DNA from: Diaporthe sp. PMI_573
Taxonomy: Eukaryota; Ascomycota; Sordariomycetes; Diaporthales; Diaporthaceae
DNA: 64,000 bases
Direction of reading: 5' to 3'
NCBI GenBank assembly: GCA_021399435.1
Contig: JAJTUP010000081.1
Location: 1-64,000, forward strand
The translations under genes were made by a program, and so were the position numbers. This document shows, one piece after another, positions 11,032 through 21,569 of the stretch; the first letter of the stretch is position 1; each line of letters begins with the position of its first letter. The notes under the pieces are model-generated. The model was given only the letters and a program-made list of their open reading frames with translations, was not told the DNA's origin and made no database searches.

Positions 11032-12167
11032 GAGGTATTTGCTGACGCGCTGAGATTTTATTGCGGGAACCCAGAGGTCTAAACGGTCTCACGTCCTTTG
11101 CTCAGATGCACCCGTCTTATGTAGCATGGTGCTACAGCGGCGAGAGGGGGGACACTACGCCGTATTTTTTGTGCAAAAGAAGAAATGCTTTACAAAGAGC
11201 ATCGCTTCTCACGCCAGCGGGGCCTCTGATGATCGTGCGAAAACGAAGCCTTGGCAGCCTGATCCCACGTTACAGCTGGTATCCAGCTCTCAATGGATCT
11301 GCTCCAGGTGAAGAACAAGCGTGCTTAAACACAAGACGAGTTCGTCCTCAGTGTATCCTGCGAGCGCACCTTTACGTAATTGTGCAATTTGCCCCTGTAC
11401 ACGCCGACCCACCATTGTTACCACAGAGGAAGCCATATGGTGACGGTCTTGGACATGCAGAGTTGTGATGCGGGCAGAGCGGCACCTCGACGGTCAGTTG
11501 GTGGCTGTGATCGATCTTCGGCGGATGTCGAAAACCTTAATGAAACTCACATCAATGTAACCGCATATACGCGATTTGCGCTAGTGCATTAGGTTCGCGG
11601 CAGTGCCTGCAGGCGTCCGACATAGAGTCCTTTCTGCTTTCTTCTTGCCTGCGAAATAGGATACTTTTCCCACTCAGTCATCCTACTTATTCACTACGCT
11701 CTGAATGGTAGTCTAAACAGCTCCTGAAAAGCCATCGAGCGGGGACTTCCCAAATTTGTCCAGGAAATCACGCTCAGGCAAATGCGCCAGAATGTGGATC
11801 AGCACGGTATATCAGTAAGGGTTGCAATTGGTAATGCAGGCGATGCAGGGAATTGCTGGCTGCATCTGCCCCGAGAGTAGGTCGACTTGACTTGCAAGGC
11901 GATTGATTGGAGTGATGATTTGAGGGTTCGATGGCTTCTCCTATCAGTGCAGCACAATCTCAATCAGGCAGGCAGAAACAATGCTGGCATTATGACGAGT
12001 ACCCATTACAGTTGCCGCGGCGAGGCCCGTTCTTCTGAGAGAAAAAGAACAACCCAAGCTTCCTCACAGTCATCACCTACAAATCGGCCGAAGAGACCGC
12101 TGGGAAACGATTTGAATTGGAGAATGTGGTCGGCCTATGCTAGAGCTAATGTGGCGTACGACACCAT
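11032..12167. other. Intergenic
   Basis: No supported gene. The open frames are short and lack recognisable motifs. Confidence 0.4.
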
Positions 12168-13142
12168 TTACTGCTTGCGCACCGAATAGCGATATTGGCA
12201 AAAGCGCAAAGTCTTGGGGGGGTTCGGGTCTCCCGTTATTTCCTTCCTCTTTGCCCAGTAATTGTCGTCGATGTCGAGAATTTTCAGGTCCACCACCTCG
12301 GCAGTGGTCAGCCATTTCGTCCCCGTCAGTTCGCCAACCTCATCCCACAAGGCCTGCCACGTCGCTGGAGTGTGCAAAAAGCGCTTGAGCTTGTCCAAAG
12401 TCCAAGTCTCAAACGGATCCAGGGGCTCAGCTTGGCCCGTGTGACGGCCGACAATGAGCGCGTTCTTGGCGTCCGGTTTGAAGAACATGACCAGACGTGT
12501 TGCCAGCTTGATCTGCTCCTCGCGATTGAATAAGTGGAAGAGGAATGTGCCATGGATGATGTCCACCTTGCCATCTAGGACGTCAAGCGACGTGTCTGAG
12601 TGGTCCAGCATGTCGCCCGTGACGAACTCAAGGCCGCACTTGCCCTCGTCCCGGAACAGATCGTAGCCTTGCTCAATGAACTTGGGATACAAATCGGTAC
12701 CAATCAGGTTCTCGGCAGGTGCTCCATCATAGAGGAGATGACGGAGCACCTGACCGAAGCAGCATCCGGCGTCCAGAAAGACATCGCCTGACTTAATACG
12801 GGCGAGGATCTCAGGATACTCAGGAAACGTTTCCATGTAGTCTGCCAAGAAGCGCCAGGACCCAATACATGGGTATGGGAAGACTTCCCACGCCTTGTTT
12901 CTCTACGGTGTGAAGGAGTCAGCTTTGGCATCACACCAAACCAGGAGCCATGGAAAGATGTGTCTTACAATATCGTGAACATGCTCCTCAACTTTGTCAG
13001 CAGGTATACCGCTATATTCCCTCAAGAGCTTGAACGTTTTGTCAATGTTCTTTCGGTCCTCTGGCAAATCCTGATCATAATGCCACGTGTTTGGGTACGC
13101 AGCACCTCCCCGCTGAAAGTCCTCGGTGGTAAGGGTAGACAT
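12168..13142 (-). CDS. SAM-dependent methyltransferase of the fungal secondary-metabolism type
   Basis: Two exons, 13142-12969 and 12902-12168, joined across a 66-nt intron (12903-12968; GTAAGA...TAG, branch GCTGAC), give 302 residues. Splicing yields VHDIRNKAWEVFPYPCIG, a block typical of this family. Motif I is FLDAGCCFGQVLRHL (SAM-binding loop) at about residues 95-110, followed by LIGTDLYPKFIEQGYDLFRD and DIIHGTFLFHLF, then LIVGRHTGQ. The length and these blocks match the small methyltransferases of meroterpenoid and other secondary-metabolite clusters (AusD-like); this is judged by eye. ATG 13142 was chosen over the in-frame ATG at 13220 because the first 26 residues of the longer form are unlike the family. 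No other biosynthetic gene is adjacent, so the substrate is unknown and the gene may be an orphan. Confidence 0.85.
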
Positions 13143-14682
13143 ATCGTATACGTTGGTCTGAGAAAAGAAGACGATTGAAAGTCTAAAAAAAAAGGGCCGG
13201 TTCACACTCGAGAGGTTCAACCTACGTGTCTGGTAATCTCGGAATGGGTCCCCAAATGGGGCGTCTTGGTCGACAAAAGTAGATGGTTGAGCTTTAATTT
13301 ATGTCAGTGCTGGTCAAGTAGCATACTCTGCCCAGGTGCTACCATCAAGTGAGACGAAAACGCAGACAAGATCTTTGACAGCTTCAGGGCTTCTAGCCGC
13401 TGGACTTCGGCACCACATTTGATGCTGCTCTTACACTATCCACCCTGTCCTTCTCGTTTGCGCCAACCCGGGCAACCCGGGTTCCCGGAATTCCCCAGGT
13501 TTCCTACGTCCTATGCGGAGTCTAGATTGAACCCTGCATTTGGCCCCTGCAGGTACTGAGTTTGGGCCGGCGAGGGCCCGTGGGACCTGGGCACTCTAGA
13601 CTTCTGATTCTAGACCACCCACCTCTTCAAGCATCCCAAACTTTAAATTGTGTACAGCCTTTCCATTCATCATTTTGGACTGATCAGGTCATACTTACTT
13701 TGCCCAATTTGCTAAGAAAAGCGACTTTGGGTGGAGAAGTCTCTAGGCAAAGTCATGGCTGCCTGCTGGTGGAACGATTATGCCATGTGGAGTTCAAAAG
13801 ACGTGTACAGATAGCCAACGAAGTGAAGCTTGCCAGCGTTTTGCTCAAGTCAAGCCAAACCAGGCTAGAGGCTCTCAGCTCTCGCCCGCTCTCAAATACA
13901 CCGCTTCTCTCCTCGCTATCTATTCGCAACGCGCGGTTAATCTCCATTAATTTCTGTGCGTCTTCGGGTACGTACTTTCAAATTCATAGTTCAAACTGTC
14001 TCTACACTTTTCACTCATTTAATAATATTATTATCATAAGCTAAAGGGACCAGATGTTGTAAAGAAGTCATTTCTGTAGATAGAGATAGACGCCATGGAC
14101 ACAAGGCTGGCTGCGAGTTACGAATGCGAGCGAGCTGGCGGCAAGCTGACGACCCGAGTCAAACGCCCCATCTTAGCTAGTCATGCAAGTGAACCCGAGT
14201 CAAACGCCCCATCTTAGCTAGTCATGCAAGTGACAGCGGTACCAACCTTAATACAAAGCTTGACATTACTCGTCTTTCCGGCCATGATTAGAGCTCCGGT
14301 CCGATGGAGGTGGATCCTGCTGCCGCGGTCAGCCCAGTTACGACCGTACAGATACGTCCGGTCGTGATGCGCCCCGCCAAAACTAACCGCGGCAAAGCCT
14401 TATCTGCGGAAGACGTTGCCTGAGCCACAGTGACCCCTGAACCTTAAATCCTATTCGGTGGGTATCTCGTGATCCTTTGACGCCGCGCGGCTACCCACAG
14501 CGTACTATGTGAGCTTGTACTAAGTGCTTAAACTCCTCAGCACCCCTTATTTTAGTGTTTAGATACACCTACCTACTATATACCTTATTTATACTAATTA
14601 ATATTAAAAACTCTTTTTATGTTAGCTAGACTAACAAGATTTAATGATTATATATATAAAAGAATATTAAAGATTTCACCTA
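13143..14682. other. Intergenic, becoming strongly AT-rich; 41-bp tandem duplication
   Basis: No gene is supported. A 41-bp unit beginning ACCCGAGTCAAACGCCCCAT is present in two identical tandem copies, 14152-14192 and 14193-14233. From about 14500 the base composition becomes very AT-rich and stays so to about 15780. Confidence 0.6.
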
Positions 14683-15323
14683 ACGTGGTTCATCAGTCAG
14701 CCGATCAGACCACATGCCCGATCAGTTTTTCAACTTTAACTCTCTTTACCCTTAAATTTTACTTACTTATGAGAGAAAGTCTTAGTTTTTTTTTTCATAA
14801 CCTACTATAATTTATACTTATAAGTATTTTTCTATGTTTTTTCATTAATTTATAGCTAAAATTAAAGCTGCATACAGGGGTTAAAGTTATTAAGTTAAGG
14901 TGGGCTCTATATATTCCTATAGAAATCTCTAAAAGAGTTGGTCCGTGCACTTTGCTTAATCTTAATTTAAAATGAATGCAAATTTTTATATATATAGTTT
15001 AATATATAATAAAGCTAATTTTAAAGTTTAGGAGTTATACTAATATTTTTCATTAAGTTATAAAGCTTTAAAGCTGAATATTAATAAATAATAAAGGTTT
15101 ATTAGTCTTTTCTTAACATTTGGAGTAGGTACCTTTTATATTATTTACCCCGCAAAAAGGTATATAGAACAGGTGACGTTGACACCTAAATATAAGCTCT
15201 CTGGAGTAGCTGCAATTGCAGCATGTTGCTTTTGGTGGTTATTTCTAGTGTAGCGGCTATTTGTTTCAACAAGGTACAAACTGATCGGGCATATGGTCTG
15301 ATCGGCTGACTGATGAACCACGT
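14683..15323. mobile_element. 641-bp TIR element (MITE or decayed Tc1/mariner-type), AT-rich core
   Basis: The arms 14683-14728 and 15278-15323 are inverted copies of one 46-bp sequence beginning ACGTGGTTCATCAGTCAGCC, with a single C/T difference. Both ends are flanked by TA (14681-14682 and 15324-15325), as expected for Tc1/mariner or pogo insertion. The roughly 550-bp interior is extremely AT-rich and non-coding, which fits C-to-T decay such as RIP. The family cannot be named without other copies. Confidence 0.7.
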
Positions 15324-16122
15324 TAAATATATTGTGATCCTTAACAATATAAAAACTCAAATATTTTATTATCATAGCTATTTGAGACGGACTATGCACT
15401 GCTAGCAGCATAGATGCCCTGGCCAAAAGACCAGAATTTTAAGTTGAAGACTTAGATCCCAAGCAGTCTATAAGCCCGTACTGTCACACTATTTAAGTTT
15501 CCTAAAATAATATTTAAAGCTACAATACTATATTATATATAGTATATTAGAATTTTATGGTATCTTATAATCTCTATAATATAATATAGTTCAAACAAGT
15601 TTGTAGTAAAATAATATTTTTTATAAAAAAAGAAAACTTTATTTGAAAAATATATACTCTCTAAAAGATATTAAGTTTCTAGATCTTTATTCTATAATAT
15701 CTTAATAAGGATTTTGAAATTTTATAAAATAACTTTAAATTTAGTTTTAATAATGATTTTAAATTGGTAGAGATATAAATGGCGATTTTGGTGGGAAAAG
15801 TGGCCCAAATGGGGGGGGTGGACCGGATGGGGCCCCTCTGACTTGCTCCATACCTCTTTCAGACCTACCAGACCGGCTGAATTGAAAGCGCCGCTGAGAG
15901 GGTCAAAATTGCTGAAGTTACAAGGAACCACTGCTATCGCTGGACATGGCGGGGAGGCTTTATCTAGTGGGGGCACCATAGCATCCGTTGCATTCAACCC
16001 ACCGTGCGTTCCGAAGGCCAAACCAGTGGCTAGTTCGTAGTTCACCTTGTGCCAGGTCGAGGTAAAATCCAAACCTTGTGCAACAAAGTGTCTCCTTACC
16101 AGAAACGGTTCTCTTGGTCGAA
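15324..16122. other. AT-rich spacer and Myb-gene promoter
   Basis: The AT-rich tract continues to about 15780, then composition returns to normal. The last 300 bp hold the presumed promoter and leader of the Myb gene. Antisense frames here (15722-16150) show no family features. Confidence 0.4.
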
Positions 16123-17631
16123 ATGGCTCGCGTAAGACGAAGTTGGACAAGTAAGGAAGACGAACTTCTGCGCCGGGCAGTGATGGCTGGTAAGGCCCTG
16201 CATTGGTTTCCAGTGCTCAAGCGGACTGCTCCTTTCATCCCCCCGCCGTGGAGTAACTAATTAACATGCTATCTCATCAGCTGAACAACAGCACCAACCT
16301 CTTCGTTGGCGTGAGCTTGCGAAGGCCGTCCCTGGGAGATCAAACAAGGACTGCCGCCGGCGGTGGTGGAATAGTCTCGCGGACGGCAGGACCATGGGCC
16401 TTTGGTCCGAGAACGAGGACGAGCGTCTGATTGCCGCTATCCAGCGCTGGGGCCCTAATTGGACGAAAGTGGCTGCTGAAGTCGGGTCAAGAAGTGCAGA
16501 TCAGTGCTCAAGTCACTGGAACCACGTCCTGGACCCCAAAATCAATTACTGCGACTGGACACCAGAGGAGGTGTGTTTACCCCCAAAGCACTCTCGACCA
16601 CAAATATGACAACAGGGCAGACTGACTGGTGCCAACAGGACGCAGACCTCCTCCACGAAGTTTTGACCAACGGCACCAAGTGGGCACAAATCGCGAGCTA
16701 TCACACTCCAACTAGGACTACTCTTGCACTCAAGAATCGGTACTCCACTTTGAGGGTCAAGAACGCGAACAGAAGCCGAACACGCCAAAGTCACCCTAGT
16801 CCATCCTCTGGACATGCAACACTGCAAAGCATCCACAACCAGGCGAGCTTAAGAAACTCCGAGGGGGTCAGCATATCCAACTCGAGCGATAACAGCGAAT
16901 CCATGCGATCCGATGACGTGGAAGAGGAGGAAGAGGAAAGAGAACCCGTGAAAGAGAATGTCAAAGTAATACGTACATGGCTCGAGGACGTTAGCAGCGA
17001 CATGGACATCCAAAACGACGGCGGCATGAATACGCGCCCCTCGGGGCCAAGTGGCACTACGCCCGTGAGAATGGAGGGGATCAATGTTTCGATGGCAGAC
17101 AATACAGTCTGGTATGAGTATCCGAAGGAGAGCGTCCTTCCAACTCCAGACATGGACGAGGGCAGTGGCATAGCTATGGACGATTATCTGCAACTCGACC
17201 CGGCTCTGCTGCGAGGCCAAGCTACAGAGCCACCCTTCAACTTGCCCGCAGGTTGCTTCTTTGAGCAAGAGCAGCCAAGTCCGCATAAGCGAAATACATC
17301 TCACCTTCCACACGGGTTGAGCACTGCAAATCAACCCCTTTCAGACACCACTGGATGCACTCAGCCTGCCCATGCAACTTCGCTGGAGGGAAGCAACAAG
17401 GTCCCGGAGTGCAATGACTGGGTCATGGGAAACAAGACCTCCTCTGTATCCAAATCGACACCTTCTTTCCCATCACTCGCGCCACATGATGGGACACCAC
17501 CAGCACCAAAGTCGACAAAGTTCCGAGTGTCAATAACACTCACATGCGATGAGGCGCAGCTGGCTTCAGCCCTGACACGGCTGAGCGATTTTGGGACTGG
17601 CTTATCTATCAGTGTGGAGAAATCTAATTAG
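16123..17631 (+). CDS. Three-repeat Myb-like transcription factor
   Basis: Three exons, 16123-16189, 16281-16570 and 16639-17631, encode 449 residues. Introns are 16190-16280 (GTAAGG...CAG) and 16571-16638 (GTGTGT...CAG). The second acceptor at 16638 was chosen over CAG at 16620 because it rebuilds an unbroken third repeat, WTPEEDADLLHEVLTN, continuing TKWAQIA ... LKNRYSTLR. Repeat 1 begins SWTSKEDELLRRAV and ends CRRRWWNSL; repeat 2 runs from LWSENEDERLIAAI to QCSSHWNHVL. Each has the spaced Trp or aromatic residues of SANT/Myb DNA-binding helices. A Ser-rich and acidic linker (EEEEEEREP) follows, then a C-terminal region ending in VSITLTCDEAQLASALTRL. The protein is presumably nuclear. The neighbours are repeats, so targets cannot be guessed. 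Confidence 0.88.
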
Positions 17632-19491
17632 GAAATTATATCCCACAGTTGCTGTTGTAAATTTTAGTCCCAGGGCTGGGGCTCAAATTACCTCTACTTC
17701 AATCCCTAGTGTAGTTTCCCGACACACCTAACAGCTGGCCATAATGCCTATGTATCATTAGAAAGTCAATCAAGTTCTGTGGAAAGCGAGTCTAGGTGCT
17801 GTTGCTATGTAAGCAAGTGAGTATTAAATCTGATGGGTGATGAACCGTGACCACCGAAACGGCGGAGTTATACAAACTCCAGATTGGGAAGTCTCTACAG
17901 TAGTTACTCAGGATGGCTAGACATTATCTCAAAGAATGCAGATATTCATACAGCCTCAATCGGCTGCTATACAACCATTTCTAACTAAGCACATCGGGCC
18001 CATATACACCAGTTTATCACATGCATTATTACCGTAACACCGCCACATTTTATGAAAAATAAAGCATGATGTCATACCCAAATCTGCTGTGGCTATCGTA
18101 CAGCTCTGCGCCAGTTGACCAGTTGAATGACTCGAAAATCCCATGGCTTCCCATGCTTAGAAGCTGTTCACGATCTGATGGAAATTCCAGGATTGCCGTG
18201 GGGCGATAGCACCACGGCCTACACGAATCCATTGATCGATCCTGTGGCTGCGAAACAGACACCCGAGTGAAGCTCGCACTAAATAGTAATGCTAGTTTTA
18301 ACTATAACGTGGTTGGTGTGGCGGTTGTCACCACTAGACGGGCTGACACCACCACAAGGTGCTGGCAGGGGCTGGCCCCTGCGACAGGCACGGACCACGG
18401 TTATTAAACTTCTCCAACGCGTCGCACATCGCGAGTTTCTTTTCTTTCTTCTCCTCTCCTCAAGCTTAGAATCTTCGTACGTAGTGCCAATACAACAGCT
18501 TCCATGCTGGACATTGCTGGCCGTTACATATACTAGCTAAGCTTAGCTGCCTTTTAGACAGGTTAGAGTTTTATAATACTAGTAATAATATATTATACCT
18601 ACTTTACATTATATTACTTCTCGCCATTAAGGTAGGGATAGCTTATAAGGCTAGTCTTAGTAAGGGGGAATAGAGAAGTTTAAAGATACTAAGATTAGTA
18701 TTATTTAAAGCTATGGGGTAAAATTACTCCTATAAGCTTATACGAGCACTGGTAGCAACTTGAATTTAATAAGAGCCTAGAAACCAAGTCATTATTGTTA
18801 AAGCGATAATACGAGACTATCGTGCTGGAGTCTGGCCAAAGCCTATTGGAAATGGATATAACGCCTGTACTCACAACGACGTAGGTGTCCTCGTGGGTGC
18901 AGCAGGCTAATCCTGAGCTCGACCGGACGCATCCGAGGGCGGAGACAGCCCTGACCCGCGGTCAAAGGACCCCTGGGAGGAACGAGGGAAATAAGGACTG
19001 AGAGATACGACATTTATTTCTTATTCATTATTCTTCTTTCTTTGCTTTGAAAAACAAAACAAAAAAAAACACTTGGAGCTAGACCTCTACTGCCAAAATG
19101 TGGCTCAATTGATCGGTACACCTGATTGCATTGATGATATGCACATGTGAATGATGTGCCGGGTGGAGGTATTTGAGGTATTACTGGGGAAGAAAGGTCT
19201 TATTGGACTGACTTGGAAGTAGACTTATTTATGCACGCTCACTATAAAGGTTCATGGTTTCTTGATCATGGATGCCCAGGTATGCTTCCAGAAGAATGCG
19301 CCGTGTTGCGGCCTTGCCTTGCCCTAGCGTGAAGCTCCCACAAGCTCTACGTCTGAGTCCCTGTCAGCATCGATCTCGATGCATTGCTGTGAGCTCGACC
19401 GCTCTTCCTTGATCCGCTGTAACGACTTGAAGTTGTCCGTTCATTTGCAAAGCATGATAACATCACAAACATGTACAGATAGATGTATGAA
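17632..19491. other. Intergenic with possible repeat remnants
   Basis: No gene was seen. A segment at about 18349-18515, starting TGACACCACCAC and ending GCCAATACAACA, looks like a solo LTR, but no target duplication was found. An AT-rich stretch follows at 18540-18760. Confidence 0.35.
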
Positions 19492-19986
19492 TTAGAGGAT
19501 CTTGACTGCCCCGCCGTTTGCAGATACGGCACTGCCACTAACCCATCTGCTCTTCTCAGAGCAAAGAAAATCCACCACGTCCGCAACATCGTCCACTTCT
19601 CCAAGACGTTCTCCCACGCTGCATGCCGATTTTTTGGCCCGCACCATCTCCCGCACCGGCTCGATATCAGGGAGCCCCTCAGGCAGGCCGGTCGCGGTAT
19701 CGCCCGTCTTGGTCACGCCAACAATCAATGAGTTCACGGTCGTCCCCTCCATGCCAGGCCTCGTGCCGAGCGCGTCTGCCCAGACGCGGGTCATGGACTC
19801 GAGTGCGGCCTTGGTCGCGCTGTACAAGAGCGTGACCGGGGCCGTCTGGCCCTGGCGCGCCCCCTCTGACGAGATATTCACGATGCGGCTGCTTGGGCCG
19901 AAGTGTGGCAGTAGTGCTTGGATTAGAAACGCGGAACGTTGGAAGGGGTACTCAGAGTTTATGTTCTGGGCTTGTTTCTCACACAA
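19492..19986 (-). pseudogene. Short-chain dehydrogenase/reductase, C-terminal part only
   Basis: The frame contains SRIVNISSEGA (strand 5 with the catalytic Ser), YSATKAALESMTR (the YxxxK pair), VNSLIVGVTKTG and the terminal block SRWVSGSAVSANGG, in the order of a classical SDR using NAD(P)H. The N-terminal Rossmann fold, with the TGxxxGxG loop and the NNAG strand, about 95 residues, is missing. Homology stops at about 19986, where a Tc1/mariner relic begins on the opposite strand, and no N-terminal part was found on the far side of that relic. The fragment cannot bind cofactor and is best called a pseudogene. Confidence 0.85.
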
Positions 19987-20768
19987 TAAGAAGGGTCTTT
20001 GCCACGTCTGTCGAGCTGAGACTCCCTCTGAGAGGAAAGAAGCTGAGGAGTTGTTAGATAAACTTAACGCTCAAAACGAGCCGCTGGCGCAGGCGAAGTG
20101 GGAAGTCGACGAGGCTGAGCGGTATGCTGCTGCCTACGAGGAAAACCCTCGAACAGCTCGCCACCGAAGCTGGCGATGGTCTTAGAGAACTGGTAAGCTT
20201 GTAAGGAAGCCTGGGCACGGAGGGATTGACTGGTACCGTTATCAGAAGGAGATCCTTCTCGATAAGCTGCTTCCCTTTGCAAAGAAAGTCGGGACAGAAG
20301 CTATCGTGCAAGAGGACAAAGCTCCTTCGCATGCACACTTCGCACAAGAAGCGGTGTTTAAGCTTCATGATGTTAAGCGTTTGCTTTGGTGTAGCAATTC
20401 TCCAGACCTCAACATGATCGAGCCGGTCTGGCCCGAGCTGAAAAGGAGAACAACGCGCCATGGGGCGCCCAAGTAGCCAAGGTGAAGGAAGCTGGAGGAA
20501 GGAATGGAAGGCTTTCGAGCAGGAACGTTTGCAAACCTTCGTCGAGAGGATCCCATGGCACATCCAGCAGGTGATCCATTGCGAGGGCGGCAACGAGTAC
20601 AACGAGGGAAGGAACAAAGTCGCTGGGAGGGAGTTCCTCAGGTTGTGTGGCACATACGGGGCGTACGGCAGCTGGGCATTCGAAAACACCAAAAACCCCG
20701 TGGGTCACGATCTTTTGGGCGACGAATTCAAGCGGTTGGTGAGGGCTGCTGCTGTACGCTTTGGGTAG
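19987..20768 (+). pseudogene. Tc1/mariner-type transposase, C-terminal half with stops and frameshift
   Basis: Successive frames give a charged helix (ERKEAEELLDKLNAQNEPL), GGIDWYRYQKEILLDKLLPF, VQEDKAPSHAH (second catalytic Asp), LLWCSNSPDLNMIEPVWPEL (third catalytic acid), then, after a TAG and a frame change near 20470, FVERIPWHIQQVIHCEGGNE. This is the order seen in fungal Tc1/mariner-like transposases. The N-terminal HTH and first catalytic Asp are absent. The relic abuts the broken dehydrogenase, so the two share a breakpoint. Confidence 0.82.
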
Positions 20769-21234
20769 TTGGAGTCCTCAGCCCTGCGGGTTAGTGGTTA
20801 CCATAGTTGTCAGATTATCACCCTTTTAAGGTATGTGGGACGTGTAATTATGGTCCAATTGATGGGGTGGTAACTGGGTGTATTGTGATGCAGGCACCCA
20901 ACCCAAAGCACCCGTCACATCTGACAATAGTAATTAGTTGACGGACCAGGGACCCTGGCACCTTGGCGAACAAGACTTTTTACAGCGACCTCCGTAAGAG
21001 GTAAGGAGAATTGTCCAATTGAGCCCGATTGGAGCCTGCGACCAAGCCTTTCGGTCACTTCATTGGTTTACAAACGCTCTAGTACGACATTACAGGATCC
21101 CACCATCTCTATAAAACCATCGCATTACCGCCCGCCGCCCGCCCCACGGTCTTTTTCATCCTGTTTCTTTCCCAAACATATTGCACATTGAATATATCTT
21201 TTGAGGGCCTTTGATTACGTTCGTAGCAATCGCA
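20769..21234. promoter_or_regulatory. Intergenic with TATA box of the small gene; imperfect inverted repeat
   Basis: TATAAAA at 21110-21116 lies 119 bp before the start codon at 21235 and is a good core-promoter candidate. An imperfect inverted repeat around TTGTCAGAT (20798-20821 and 20914-20933) may be a small MITE or a terminus of the neighbouring relic. Confidence 0.45.
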
Positions 21235-21569
21235 ATGCCTCAAGATCAGACTTTTAGCATTATTGGGCAAGAGATAACAATATCTGCCACCGGCTCCAAC
21301 TATAATATCCCCCCTGGTCTATCCAAAGAAATGACGGATGAAATCAAGAAGCAGCTTTCTCGTATGTCTTTTGAATTATCACACTCGGCCACTGTTTATT
21401 CTCTCCTGGTCTGGTCTTTCGCATTTTCTTTTACACGTGCGGCATTGTGGCAACTAATAATATATCCTACACCGCAGAAAAGATGTTAGGCGCGTTGAGA
21501 GATCTCGGGGAAACAGCTGAAGGAGACATGAAGTGCGATAAATTTTGGGCTTCGATGGGGAAGGAATGA
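21235..21569 (+). CDS. Small two-exon protein, 72 residues
   Basis: Exon 1 (21235-21361) and exon 2 (21478-21569) are joined over a 116-nt intron (GTATGT...CAG, with CTAAT before the acceptor). The product begins MPQDQTFSIIGQEITISATG and ends DKFWASMGKE. It contains a short amphipathic helix (LSKEMTDEIKKQL) running into KMLGALRDLGETAEG across the splice. No signal peptide or transmembrane segment is evident, and no family was recognised. A TATA box upstream and clean splice signals argue that it is a real gene although neither exon is long. It has a single Cys, so it is not a typical small secreted Cys-rich effector. Confidence 0.6.

Noticed and set aside
18349..18515. Solo LTR
   Set aside because: It has TG...CA-like ends and LTR-like composition, but no 5-bp target duplication and no second copy in the window.
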